From assembly GCF_052324685.1 (NCBI RefSeq), contig NW_027506909.1:437594-501593 (forward strand): a stretch of DNA of 64,000 nucleotides. Reading direction: 5' to 3'. A program made the position numbers and the translations under genes. The notes under the pieces were generated by a model. That model searched no databases and was not told where the DNA came from. It saw only the letters and a list, made by a program, of their open reading frames with translations. Positions 1-11,820 of this stretch are shown one piece after another. This stretch comes from Brachyhypopomus gauderio. Lineage: Eukaryota > Chordata > Actinopteri > Gymnotiformes > Hypopomidae. Numbering within the stretch: the first letter of the stretch is position 1; each line of letters opens with the position of its first letter.

Positions 1-700
1 TAGTTGTATGAAGAAACAGGTCATATAGGTTTTTGCTTCAGTGGGATGAATGTGTAAATTCAGACGGTTTCAAACAGGGAGACAGTTGAAGAGCTTCTGG
101 AATTCGGATGGTTTTGTCCTGTATATTTCAGTGTTTCGCTCAGCCTAACCACTAAGGGCATTGACAGTAGGTGTTGCTAATATGGCAGTATGGACTTCAG
201 TACAATCTAGTTCTGTATCCTACGTCCCATTCAATTAAACTAGGAAATTACTCTTTTCTTTTAGGTTATTAATTCTTTAAACTCCTCTGCATTCTCTAAA
301 CTCCTCATCTCCTTTGCTTTTAATTAAATCTATCTGCTAACTGAATGAAATTTCAATAAGGCCTTTTCATTATTAAACCAATGTAATTTAATGTATGCTT
401 TTAACAGATTTTCTGTGCTCCTTCTGAAATGGCCTCACCTTTAGTAAAGGTCTTCTTAAACAAATGAAATGATCAACACTCTAAATGTAGATACAATTCA
501 GTCAACTTTGACACTAATTTGAATTTGAAGCTTCCTTGTTTTAAGCACATACACAGTAGCAGAATAAACATGATTTCACCGCCAAAAGTCCCTCTGACTC
601 ACTGGCGAGAGATTCCTCTCACACTTACCCAGCCTGCCACTAGAAAGCGAATCCAAGCAGGAACACTGAACGACACTGAACACTGAGCAAGAATGGTGTA
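1..700. other. AT-rich non-coding stretch
   Basis: No coding frame, RNA gene or repeat is recognised here. The DNA is AT-rich with many short poly-T and poly-A runs. If the miR-34a host transcript is long it may extend into this stretch, because TTTATT (AATAAA on the minus strand) occurs at 709-714 and 715-720, just to the right. Confidence 0.5.
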
Positions 701-708
701 AATTCCCC

Positions 709-720
709 TTTATTTTTATT
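709..720 (-). terminator. Two candidate poly(A) signals, minus strand
   Basis: Two adjacent TTTATT hexamers read as AATAAA on the minus strand. They lie about 0.83 kb downstream of the miR-34a hairpin and could end a longer form of its host transcript. A single hexamer pair is weak evidence by itself. Confidence 0.25.
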
Positions 721-890
721 GGTGACAGGAAACAAAACAGGTGATACAGTACAACTGAAAACATAAAAAAGTACCTACTGCAATTTAGTTTCTCCAGCCC
801 ATGTTGTTGAGCCTAACTTTAGGCGAGGAGTTTCTCGAGGAGCCTGTGGGGCTTTTGTCCCAAAACACAGCAAAACACAACTGATGTAGT

Positions 891-1107
891 GAGGGCACAG
901 GGCAGTCCCGGCTGTGGTGGGAGGGCACAGGGCAGTCCCGGCTGTGGTGGGAGGGCACAGGGCAGTCCCGGCTGTGGTGGGAGGGCACAGGGCAGTCCCG
1001 GCTGTGGTGGGAGGGCACAGGGCAGTCCCGGCTGTGGTGGGAGGGCACAGGGCAGTCCCGGCTGTGGTGGGAGGGCACAGGGCAGTCCCGGCTGTGGTGG
1101 GAGGGCA
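891..1107. repeat. 30-bp minisatellite, seven perfect copies
   Basis: Seven consecutive identical 30-bp units begin at 891, 921, 951, 981, 1011, 1041 and 1071, followed by a 7-base partial unit. Each starts GAGGGCACAG and ends GCTGTGGTGG. No unit differs from another at any base, which suggests recent expansion or active homogenisation. The 30-base period keeps every frame open, so overlapping repeat ORFs appear on both strands. They have no natural start or known homologue and I do not call them genes. The array lies about 0.43 kb 3' of the miR-34a hairpin. Confidence 0.97.
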
Positions 1108-1371
1108 TACGCAGGGTCTGTGCTCAGTTGACAGCCAGGACACAACCACAGACTGGAAGCATATGGACACAGTGAGAAAACAGCTCCAAAGAACACACAA
1201 GTGGTGTGACCACTTAATCCAGAACAGAAAACACATTAGCACATTAGCCAAAGTAAACAGCCAAAGTAAGCGATATATATTAGAATGTTACGGTACCCGT
1301 AACGACAGAAAGACGAAGGAAACAAGAACAAAGGAAGTGAGAAATAAATGAAGCGTGGACACAAAGGGACC

Positions 1372-1377
1372 TTTATT
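1372..1377 (-). terminator. Candidate poly(A) signal of the miR-34a host RNA
   Basis: TTTATT on the plus strand reads AATAAA on the minus strand, about 160 bases downstream of the hairpin. A U/GU-rich stretch (TTTGTGTCC on the minus strand) follows at about the right distance for a downstream cleavage element. This would be the shortest 3' end for the primary transcript; the signals at 709-720 are alternatives. Confidence 0.35.
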
Positions 1378-1536
1378 AAAGATCAAACAGTTGGTAAGCA
1401 TTTGGTGACCAGGCTGGCACTCACAGCAGGTGAGCAGGGCTGAATGAAGGGATGCTCCCAGCACCAACGTCAGGGCCCGAGCCCCCGTCTCTGCTCTGGC
1501 GCCGCCCTGGTGGCCGATGGGGCCGGCTCTCCCATG

Positions 1537-1626
1537 GTGACGAGTTTCTGCGGCAGTATACTTGCTGATTGCTTCGTTCTCACTCCTCACAACAACCAGC
1601 TAAGACACTGCCAGAGAAACACTCAC
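1537..1626 (-). ncRNA. mir34a: miR-34a precursor hairpin
   Basis: Read on the minus strand, positions 1613-1592 give a 22-nt 5p arm that agrees with vertebrate miR-34a-5p, including the seed GGCAGTG. Positions 1571-1550 give the 3p arm, beginning CAATCAGCAAG and agreeing with miR-34a-3p except at its last bases. The flanks GTGAGTGTTTCT (5') and AGAAACTCGTCAC (3') pair and extend the stem as expected for a Drosha substrate. The family is known as a p53-induced, growth-restraining microRNA that loads into Argonaute and represses cell-cycle and Notch-pathway mRNAs. The hairpin is presumably processed from a spliced long non-coding RNA transcribed leftwards. Hairpin ends are estimated from the pairing. 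The strand is certain because only the minus strand gives the mature sequence. Confidence 0.96.
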
Positions 1627-2033
1627 AGCAGCCCGTCCTCCGCATCCCGCGTCTGCTCACACGATCCTCGCCCGTGCGTGTGGCCTACTTCCTGGACTCT
1701 CCTCAGCCAATAAGCTCGGGCCATTCTTTTTTTTTTTTTGTTTTAAATGAGCTCTTCCTTTGAATGTCCACCAGCTCTCTACCGTAGCTGCTGATGTGAG
1801 TGTCGAGATTTCCCTGTAAGATTTACCGTTCCTGATTCCGCTTTCGGTTTCTTGATGATGACACAGAATTCTTCCTGTGAAAAGAAGAAAATATCACATG
1901 TTTGGTGACAGACAACATGCTAGTCAATATGACAAGAGTTAACACAATAATGAACATATATCAAATAGTATCATATGCTAAATAAAAAAACCTATGACTA
2001 ATGCCTTAATAAGAATAATGCATGAGGCTGCTG
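1627..2033. other. Flank upstream of miR-34a
   Basis: On the minus strand this is the sequence immediately 5' of the hairpin and probably exon or intron of the host RNA. A run of T at 1729-1738 is the only simple repeat. No coding frame is recognised. Confidence 0.4.
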
Positions 2034-2067
2034 TATGTGTGTGTGTGTGTGTGTGTGTGTTTGTGTG
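2034..2067. repeat. (GT)n microsatellite
   Basis: A short, nearly perfect GT dinucleotide tract with one interruption near its 3' end. Confidence 0.9.
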
Positions 2068-4158
2068 AAGACATAGGTGGTGTTCTCAATGCTCACTCAA
2101 TTCACATTAAAACACTGTGTGCAAAATGCTGCATTATGATTATTGTGGGACATACAGTAATTGTCATATGCCTTTGCAAAACACACTGGATTATGACGCC
2201 CATAGAACTCATGTCTGGGACATCGGAGACATGTTCACATCTCACAAGTAAAAAACTTGCTTAGAGTGTTCATCAACATACCGTAGCGTTCTGCAATAGC
2301 AGTATATCATAGACCAGTACTCTGATAATCGTGCAGCCCTAAACACTAAGGCCAAAAATGGATGGACCTAAAGAATATCAGCTACAGGGAAAGAAAAAAA
2401 CTGAGAGAGAAAGAGAGAGAGAGGGATAGAAAAGAACAGAGTGGGAGAAAGAGACGGCCACACCTCGAGGAAGGTGAGAGAAATAACAAATAACTCTCCG
2501 AGCTATAAAATACAAGTGCCTCATCAACCACAACAACTCTGTGACTCACTTGTTCGCAATGACTCCAGGGTCGGGAGGTTCAGCCTATATTTGCCTTTAA
2601 GAAGCTACAGAGGTGAGTGAGTGTGCGTGCTGCTCGTGGGGTGTGCGTTCGTGTGTTGCGCAGGTGCTTGTGAGAGAGCTCGCACGAGGGAGCACTGGAA
2701 GTGTGAGAGGAAGGAAGCACGTAGGCCCGGGCTGTGATTCGCTGCGCACCCACGGAGAGGGCGCACAGGCGTTATCGGCCGGTATTCCCCACAGCCGAGC
2801 TATTTCAGGCAGCCTGCCTCCCTTCCTTGCGGCCCCCGAGAGAGACGGACCTCGCAGCTGACAGCAGCAGGTCTGCACCACTCACTCAGGATGGAGAGGG
2901 AGAGAGTGAATGAGTGGGAGAGGGAGAGGGGAGGGGGGGTGACTGGGAGAGGGGGAGGCAAAGAGAGACAGAGACAGAGTGAGAGAGAGAGAGCGAGCAG
3001 GGATTGCCAAGGACAATATGGCCAAGTGTTATCATAATGCGCAATTCATTGTGACTTAGTCCTGGCAGGCAACAGTCACAAGCCTTTAAACCCCCCTCCT
3101 GTGACAGCGAATGACCATACATACACCACAATCTCAGCTTATGTTCTAACCTTACACGGCCGCACTAATGTCTGAACGAGAGGTTTAACCATGTTCTCCT
3201 CAGTGACTGACTCTTTCGAACAATTCTGTTCGTAGCGTGAGGTCTTAGCGTGGCCCGGATAATAGACGCGTTATCATTAAGGAAGCTAAACCTTGTTCGA
3301 GATTCGCCAGTCTGGCACCGGGCGGGCCCGTTTATGGCGGCTGCTGACACAGCATTCCAGGAGGCCGGCGTGTTATCTGTGCCTGAGCACACACACCTGT
3401 AATTAGGAAGCTATTTCAGTTAGAGGCTTGGTCTGCTCGCCGTCGCATCCAGGAATGAGTGGAGCCCACAGCCGGGACCAGACGGAACTAGGTGAGGCGT
3501 CTCGGTCCCGGCTCGAGCGGCCCGCTGCGGATTATGTTTCTTTCCCAGCCACAGGAGCGTTTAAACCACCGAGCTAAATACAGACACAGACATCAAAGGG
3601 ATCATAAAACGCTACACGGGGATTTAATCCCGCGATTGTTTAACGGCGGATCAAGAACAGAGCGAACGAGTCGTTAAGCGTTCGTTCCTCTGGCGGCGAT
3701 GACACGCCCCACCGGAGTGCACGTGCAGGTGAACGTCCTGTCAGTCCAGACGCACCAGGTGGGCGCTCGTGCTTCAGTTGACATCACTAATCACCTCCGT
3801 GCGCAGAGAGGCGTTTTGATTAGAAAGGCATGCAAGAGGACATGTTACATGACAAACCCCCGCTACCGCAGAGTGACAATCCATTAATATATTCCAGAGC
3901 TTGAGTTGCTGGTGTGAAACGGCAGTAAACAACATACTGATACACTAGAACATATACCCATAAACACACACGCAAACGTCATATTCGTAAAACAATTCAT
4001 TTAAAAAAATCCCTACCAGGTGGTGCATTAGTGAAATGAAGTGCTGACTGTAAATAGGATCTGTCAGATTTTTCACTTTTAAGTCCATTTCCTCATAGGA
4101 TAGGTACAGTCACAGTGCCATAGAGTGCGTGGACTAATTATAGGACATAAACTCACCA
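2068..4158. other. Non-coding DNA with GA-rich and GC-rich patches
   Basis: Contains GA-rich patches near 2402-2425 and 2892-2998 and a moderately CpG-rich part around 3180-3760. Short open frames exist on both strands, but none has a recognisable domain or splice context. The decamer AGACATGTTC at 2227-2236 matches a p53 half-site, but such decamers are expected by chance in a window this size. Confidence 0.5.
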
Positions 4159-4240
4159 ATACGTGCAAACACACACAAACACAGACACACACTCGCTCAC
4201 ACGCACATGCGCATACACAAACACAGACACACACACACCT
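4159..4240. repeat. Imperfect CA-rich tract
   Basis: Interrupted CA repeat with CACG, CAAA and CAGA variants. Confidence 0.85.
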
Positions 4241-4636
4241 CGTGATCCTGTTTCTGCTGAAGTTGCTGTGTTTTATCTGTGCGTGTGTGTCTCATAAGGC
4301 GGGTGGCAGGCTACGGCCACATGACGGCAGGAATTCCTCGCTACTTTGGACCTGATGTAATCCCTAACACAGACTTTCAGGAAGTAGGCGAAGAGTGTGT
4401 GGCTGCCAGCTGGCTCCAGACACCCGGACCCTGGCGTGCCCAGCCACCAACCCCAACACACACCCCACACACACACCTCACACACTTCAGCCCCAGGGCA
4501 GACAGGTGCCACAACTGGACTCACACTGATTGATCTTGGTCTCAAAATAATAAATAGATGATGTCGCTGGTGCATAGTGCATGTTTCCCAAGAACTCGTT
4601 CACCTTGAGCAGTGGCAGTGTGATCTTATGGGGGCG

Positions 4637-4681
4637 TGCTATTGACCGCGTGCTATTGACCGCGTGCTATTGACCGCGTCT
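4637..4681. repeat. Short tandem repeat, about 15-bp unit x3
   Basis: GTGCTATTGACCGC recurs three times in direct tandem with essentially no divergence. The flanking DNA is non-coding. Confidence 0.85.
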
Positions 4682-4833
4682 GTGGATCTCATGTCTGGCA
4701 CCTGGAAATAAAACGGGAGAAATAAAGTTCTGCCCCACCAGATTTGTGCTTTCTTATTCCTCGCGTGGTGCGAGGGCAAAATAACACTGGTCTTTTATTT
4801 ACCTCCCACTTCCAAAAAAACAGAACAACAGAA

Positions 4834-4851
4834 CCCCCCCCCCCCCCCCCC
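4834..4851. repeat. Poly-C tract (18)
   Basis: Uninterrupted run of 18 C, one of several long C (or G) homopolymers in this window. Confidence 0.95.
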
Positions 4852-5097
4852 AACGTGCTCATGTGTGGCATGATTGAGCATTAAAAGAAGCCTGGTAGAT
4901 TCACCAAGAATGCAGCAGTCGCTATTCTGAGTGGAACACATGAATGAGGCAGTCACACAAAGGGACAGACAGAGAGACAGACACAAAGCCTGGGGCAGAC
5001 AGACAGACAGACGGGGGAATGAGCCACACTCACCTCTCAGGCGTCTCACTGCCAGGACTCCTTCAGACGCAGCTGTGGAGAAAGAGCATAGCAGTGA

Positions 5098-5098
<1 letters not shown>

Positions 5099-5135
<37 letters not shown>
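5099..5135. repeat. (CT)n microsatellite
   Basis: Perfect CT dinucleotide tract of about 18 units. Confidence 0.95.
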
Positions 5136-5137
<2 letters not shown>

Positions 5138-6763
5138 CTTCACAGAACTACCATGATGTCTTTGTAAAACAGTGTACAACTGGCATTCCCCACGCTTAAT
5201 CATCTTAAAGGGAAAGTACAATAATATGTGACCTCACAAAAGTTCAACATTATACTGCTAAACTTTCTGGCAATTTTGTTTGCGTTTACCTTTCACAATT
5301 ATTGAAACGTACGGTTGCCTCAGCTGTAGCTCACAGGCTGATACAGCAGGTTTGGAGGAAATATTAGAAAACTTTTAAGAAATGTTTGTTGTGTTAAAGA
5401 AAGAAAAAAACCTGGCCGTAAAAAATAAAAAGGTGCCTGAGAAGGCCGCAGGGCAGAAACTCTCGGAGCCCGAGTGACCGACGGAACACGCTATGGATGC
5501 CCCGCAAAGAACGGAAGGCTGAACAGACCAATCTGGGGTGACAAAGTGCAAACATTGCATTCCTAAACAATATCAGCTTACTCAGGAGACTGGTGATCAA
5601 TGCAAGCTCTATTTGTAGAACTGGACAGCATTAATAATTTAAACACCCCACCTTCCAGCCAGAGGAATACTCTACTACCTGTGTGAAGCTGCCCTGGGCA
5701 ACTACAACGTGCTGGGAAAGTGCTGGCTAGGAGCACGCAGGTCTGTTATTAGCATGCAGACTTATATATATATATATATAAATAAAGAAGAAGTAGCTCG
5801 TACGTGGTAAGGCGCCATCCCCGACGTGTCAGTGGTCTCAGGCGTCTAGTGGTTTCAGCGAACACATTGAAGCGTGGCTGCAGGTTCTAGGAACAGACTG
5901 AAGTGTTGTGCTTACACTGGGGATTTTCCAGTGAATGGGACGTCCACCGATAGACTGTTGACCGAAAAACACAAACCGTGAGTACAGTAAGCCTGACTAA
6001 ACCATTAGATTTCTTCTGTCCATTTTTTTTCTTTTTACTGTTTTTTGTTGTTGTTCACCACCGTCAGAAACGGATCTGTGGACTCATACAGTAAACCAGA
6101 TTGATTAATTGAGTGCCACGAATCATCACTATCTGTTCAGAGAACAGGACAAGGGTGGTAAAGGGAGCCACGGGTCAAGGATCACAAGCCTTCGTGATGA
6201 CCGCAGGTCCAGGTGCTGTGAGGGTGAACTCTAAGAATTCTGTCCTGAAAACACGTGGGACGCTACCCAGTAGTATGAGTAAATATATCACACTTTGATC
6301 ATTCTCATGAACAGAGATCCCATTAGAGTATGTCATTCAATATGAAGCTGCCTCAGTGTGTTTTTAATAAACAGCTAAATCTAAGTGTTGAATGTACACC
6401 TGAATGAACATACAGTAAGTTAGAATGGGTTTGACACAGGGGGAATTTACTGTGTATGTTATGAAAGTGGAAGGATAGACAGGGAGAGGTTGACACAGAA
6501 TATCAAAGGTAATTACACCTGTGAAGTATACAGAGTTCACTCACCTTATCGGGGGTCAGGAACACCGTCACTGCCAGTCCACACAGAAAGATAACGGAAC
6601 ACCTGCAGTGTTCAGTCCTCCCCGAAACAAAAAGGTTCGTCTACTGCACGTCTCTGTCCTCACAGGGTCAGCTGCTGGTGTTGAGCACACGCCAGAGCCT
6701 CCAGACAAGCCAGTACAAGTCAAGGCATGTTCCTACACACCAGAGCGCCCTCTGCCTCACTGT
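5136..6763. other. Non-coding stretch
   Basis: Holds a small (TA)n tract at 5762-5780 and otherwise unique AT-rich DNA. No exon, RNA gene or mobile element is recognised. Confidence 0.5.

Positions 6764-7838
<1,075 letters not shown>

Positions 7839-7876
<38 letters not shown>
7839..7876. repeat. (CT)n microsatellite
   Basis: Perfect CT tract of about 19 units. Confidence 0.95.
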
Positions 7877-7879
<3 letters not shown>

Positions 7880-8757
7880 GTCTGGGATGCTGTACACTGC
7901 TGAGCTGAGACCGCACTCCACTGCATCCGATTGCTCTCACACTGATGACCTTATCAATAAATGAAGCAAAGTCACGAAGGCAAGCGTTTGCCATTTCCAG
8001 AGCCGCACGCTGTTCCGCGCCGTGGCGTTTCTCCCTGCTGGGCTGTGATTTCGCCTAGCTCTGCCAAAACTTCTTCATCTCTCCTGCCTTTTACGCTCTT
8101 AGATGCGCTTCAGCATCTAAACCTCCACCGTTGCACCAAGTCACTTCCTAAGTGGGGCAGACGGACTTAAAAGTCATCGTTGAGGTGGCCCGGGACAAGG
8201 GTGGCCGGGCTGTGGTGGCCGGGCTGTGGCTCCGGCGTGCGGGTGGCCTGTGCAGCGCTGCAGTAGAAATCCGCTTCTCCCCTCTCCCCTCCCCACAGCC
8301 CTCCACCGCTTTGCCCAGTGAACCGTAACGCTTCAAATGTGCCGCCGTGTCGCTCCACGTCCGCCGATGAATGACGTGCTTCGTCCTGCACGCTTCCTTT
8401 CCAAGTTCGGTGTACGGATGGTGCAGAGGAAAGAAAGAAAGAAAAAACCCAAAGTATAAAATGCCGGGCGCCAACATCCCGTCCTGTAAGCACAGCGTGT
8501 CATGAGTGAGCTGCATGCGCGCCGGTTGCTCTTTTATCAATGAGTGGAGGAGTCAGTTAGGGACAAGCGAGGAATCCTTACTCCAGCAAGTTCAAAGCTT
8601 GCTGCATTGATTACATCATCGGAAGTAGAGCACTAGTACGGGACAATGCACCACTGGGGGAGGGGGGAGGTAATCAGGCTAATCTTACTACTCTCGCTCG
8701 CCAGTGTCCAGTACATAGACGGAGGGCAGATGCAGGCTCAGGGCTGCCGAGCTCAGC
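7877..8757. other. Non-coding, moderately GC-rich stretch
   Basis: GC and CpG content rise between about 8170 and 8370. Overlapping minus-strand frames (8148-8540) carry no recognised domain. Confidence 0.4.
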
Positions 8758-8822
8758 AGCACCCCCCCCCCCCCTCCCCCGATACCCCCCTCCTCCCCCA
8801 CACACCCCCCTCCCCCCTCCCT
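8758..8822. repeat. C-rich tract
   Basis: Many consecutive runs of four to thirteen C separated by T or A. The complementary strand has more than four close G-runs and could fold into a G-quadruplex. Confidence 0.8.
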
Positions 8823-8923
8823 CTTCAGCAGTACACGTGACGGCACCTTCTGCTTGAGCCACTGCTGCCGCCATGCTAGCCCAGCACTGCAGGAGCTGTG
8901 CAGCAGGACACTGCAGGAGAACC

Positions 8924-8930
<7 letters not shown>

Positions 8931-8961
<31 letters not shown>

Positions 8962-9147
8962 CTCTCTCACTCCCCTTCTCTTCTCTCAATCTCTCTCCCT
9001 CACTCTCCTCTCTCCGTAACCCTCTTTCTCTCTCTCCTTTCTCTCACCTCTGTCCTCTCTTTCTCTCTCTCATCTCCCCCTCTCCCTCTCTCCTGTCTCT
9101 CCCTCTCTCCTGTCTCTCCCTCTCTCTCTCTGTCTCCCTCTCTCTCT
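8931..9147. repeat. Long CT-rich low-complexity tract
   Basis: About 215 bases of nearly pure pyrimidine on the plus strand: a perfect (CT)n core followed by CTCC, CTTT and CTGT variants. Confidence 0.95.
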
Positions 9148-9272
9148 GAGTCTCAGCATCTGTATGCTCTCACATGGGATAGAGATATGGAAAAGTGCTT
9201 TTTTGTCTACAGAAAAAAACCATGTGAACAGTACAAACATGCTCACAAGGCAGTATACTGGGCAACCACTCA

Positions 9273-9311
9273 CTCTCTCTCTCTCTCTCTCTCACTCTAG
9301 AGAGAGAGAGA
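9273..9311. repeat. (CT)n meeting (AG)n, inverted dinucleotide repeat
   Basis: A CT tract ends in CACTCTAG and turns directly into (AG)n, so the two halves are near-perfect inverted repeats. GA-rich DNA continues to about 9420. Confidence 0.9.
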
Positions 9312-9492
9312 CAGACTGGAGATAGAGGAAGAGAGGGGGTAGAGTTATAGCGAGAGACTGGTTAGAGGAGAGAGGGGGAGGTAGAGATCAAGAGCGAGGC
9401 AGAGAGAGAGAGAGGGGGGTAGGAAGGGGGTAGTGTGTGAGAAGACGGGACAGAGAGGATGCAGAGAAGCATCAGGTGATGCCGCAGTTGAA

Positions 9493-9520
<28 letters not shown>
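9493..9520. repeat. Poly-C tract (28)
   Basis: Longest pure homopolymer in the window: 28 consecutive C as assembled. Its true length is uncertain because such runs are hard to sequence. Confidence 0.93.
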
Positions 9521-9523
<3 letters not shown>

Positions 9524-10036
9524 CCAGAGAGGAGCTGGGGGAAACTGCAGTTTCTGCTAACGATGCTGGGTACCTGACAGTGATGCATCGCCCCTCACAG
9601 CGTCCGTCCTGTAGAACTATCTAAATCCTGCTCTGTGGTCTGCGAGCCTCTGGATGTTAAAGCCAGACTGGAGCATCTGTGTGTGCGCACGTTACTAGAG
9701 GACATTTATGCTCACGCTGCTCACGAGGACCTTGGGAGCAAACAGAATGAATTCCACGAAAGAATTTTAGACTGCACTGTATCTGAGTCATGTGATCTTT
9801 TCCCTTACGTTACGTTAGGTTACATTACATGCACCTTACAGGAGGTTTTGCCGTAGGCTAATGCTCAGTGTAATGGCTAAAGTTGAGACTGCATGTGGAT
9901 TGGAGTCAGGGCTCAGCTCTGTGTAGAGTTAACAAAAGAGAGAACAAACCTGAACACCTATAGCAAGTCCTGCAGCAGACGAAGAGTTATGGGTCTATAG
10001 ATAACCCGCCATTCTAACCCCTCCCCCATGCCTGCA

Positions 10037-10038
<2 letters not shown>
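9521..10038. other. Non-coding stretch
   Basis: Unique sequence with no recognised exon. A small frame at 9635-9856 has no family similarity that I can recall. Confidence 0.5.

Positions 10039-10082
<44 letters not shown>
10039..10082. repeat. (CT)n microsatellite
   Basis: Perfect CT tract of about 22 units. Confidence 0.95.
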
Positions 10083-10086
<4 letters not shown>

Positions 10087-10236
10087 CACACTTCTTGGCC
10101 AGTAGAAGGCAGGACAGTAGGCCACAGGGTTGAGTCATCTAATAAAAAATTAATCAAGTCAATCAACCTAATGTCACACTGGACAAGCGGCTATTTTTTC
10201 ATTTATGCTGTCGTACACAGACCCGCACGTGTGTAC

Positions 10237-10252
10237 AAACACACACAAACAC

Positions 10253-10326
<74 letters not shown>
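10237..10326. repeat. (CA)n microsatellite
   Basis: Interrupted at its left edge, then perfect from about 10258. Confidence 0.96.
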
Positions 10327-10329
<3 letters not shown>

Positions 10330-10527
10330 TATGCACCTGCTTGGTTTAAACTCAATGTCAAAATCTTCTGTCTAAGCTGTATCAGAGGGTTTTGTTAATG
10401 TGACCCAGCTAGCTGACAGGGTTCATTTCTGCAGTGTGAACGTTCTGTCCCAGCTAGGCCGCCCTTGATACATGTCTCCACTTTCACTTCTGCTGCAAAC
10501 CCATTAACTCTTTCTATCCTGGCGCAC

Positions 10528-10541
10528 GCACACACACGCGT

Positions 10542-10628
<87 letters not shown>
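10528..10628. repeat. (CA)n microsatellite
   Basis: CA tract with a CACGCGTGCA interruption near its left end, then about 42 perfect units. Confidence 0.96.
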
Positions 10629-10632
<4 letters not shown>

Positions 10633-10729
10633 CAGAAACAGAAACTACTGCTTCACTGTGCTAGAGCAAGAGAGCTGCGATTAGCGCAGTGCTGAATAAG
10701 ATGGGTCACTCTCTTTATTTATGGCGTCA

Positions 10730-10940
10730 GATATGGATCCTACCTCCGCAACGCTGCTAATCTCCACGCCAACATCCGGCCTCTCCTCCGAGCGCTCTCC
10801 GGCTGTTAGTCAGCTTGCCTCCGCTATTTAAAACCCGTGCCATGTGTTGGGACGCGCGCGGGAAGCAGCCGCCGGCTGGTGCAAACCGTCCGTCAGCCGC
10901 GCGGGAGGCTCACTGCAGAAGCGCCCTCGTCCAGTCAGGT
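10730..10940 (-). promoter_or_regulatory. Candidate TATA-type promoter, possibly of the miR-34a host
   Basis: A CpG-rich block contains TATTTAAA at 10825-10832, readable as a TATA-like box on either strand. On the minus strand it is followed by about 85 GC-rich bases and a donor-like GAG|GTAGGA near 10742, as a short non-coding first exon would be. miR-34a lies 9 kb further along the same strand, and its host has a distant promoter in human. On the plus strand a donor-like CAG|GTGATC also follows, so direction is unresolved. This rests on sequence shape alone. Confidence 0.25.
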
Positions 10941-11128
10941 GATCTGGGCTCTCTGATGAGCCGTCCTGAGCCTGGCCCAGGTGGAAGAATTACTCTTCGC
11001 TCGGAGGTGAATGCCAAACAAATGCTTCGATACGCGCCAAAGCCCCAACGCATAATTTTCACACGCAAGAGCTAAGCCTTCATAGGAAAGAAGAAAGTTG
11101 TTTGAGGACCCCTCATCCCCTGAGATGA

Positions 11129-11130
<2 letters not shown>

Positions 11131-11170
<40 letters not shown>
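11131..11170. repeat. (GA)n microsatellite
   Basis: Perfect GA tract of about 20 units. Confidence 0.95.
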
Positions 11171-11171
<1 letters not shown>

Positions 11172-11300
11172 AAGCATAAAGTTCCGTATACTCACTTAGC
11201 CTCTTCTCTTCCTGGGATGCCGAGCCTTCAGTGACCGGTAAAGTTGACTGCAGCATTGCCTCCTGAACGGAATGACATTGTTCGCTCACGCTCTCCCTCG

Positions 11301-11378
11301 CTTTCTCTCTCTCTCTCATTCGCCTTTCTCACCCGATCCCTCTCCCCTCCCCCTCCTCCTCCTCCTCCTCCTCCTCCT
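11301..11378. repeat. CT-rich tract with (CCT)n
   Basis: Starts as a short CT repeat and ends in about nine CCT triplets (about 11351-11378). Confidence 0.9.
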
Positions 11379-11820
11379 TCGCTCCCTGGCGCTCCAAACT
11401 GCACAGCTCAGCAGTGTTTCCCTACTGCCGCAGAAGCTCCTGCATGAGCGAGAGTGGCCGTGACTTTTAAAGGGGAACGCAACCTCAAGGGTCGGCCCGC
11501 CACTCTACCCCCCCTCATCGCCTCCAATCACTAGTACCACCCGCCTCCCCCTCACCTGCATCAGCTGGACTAGACACTGCTGAGGTGGAGACGAATGGAC
11601 CACTTGTGTGTGTCCCCCCCCCCAGTTCAGTGTTCTGAATAAAAGGGTGACCCTTTTTGAGAGTGAAATATGTTGCACTCACCGTGCTGGGACCGCCCGT
11701 CATCACAGCTGACACTGGCCTAAATCTACATAATGAGACTACATCTACAGCCTTTCGGCGATGGTTACGGCACTTTGAATGCCACGCTGAACTCAGAACG
11801 TGGGTCTGCGGGTCTGCGGG

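Noticed and set aside
889..1131. CRISPR-like array at the 30-bp repeats
   Set aside because: Direct head-to-tail units without spacers, in a vertebrate genome; a minisatellite.
775..1351. Repeat-peptide frames on both strands across the 30-bp minisatellite
   Set aside because: A period divisible by three with no stop in the unit keeps all frames open; no start context or homologue.
2227..2236. p53 half-site AGACATGTTC near miR-34a
   Set aside because: A lone decamer; about one per 4 kb is expected by chance, and no second half-site is adjacent.
11690..11790. Retroelement gag-like peptide (FRRWLRHFECHAEL)
   Set aside because: Too short, no protease or polymerase nearby, and no terminal repeats.
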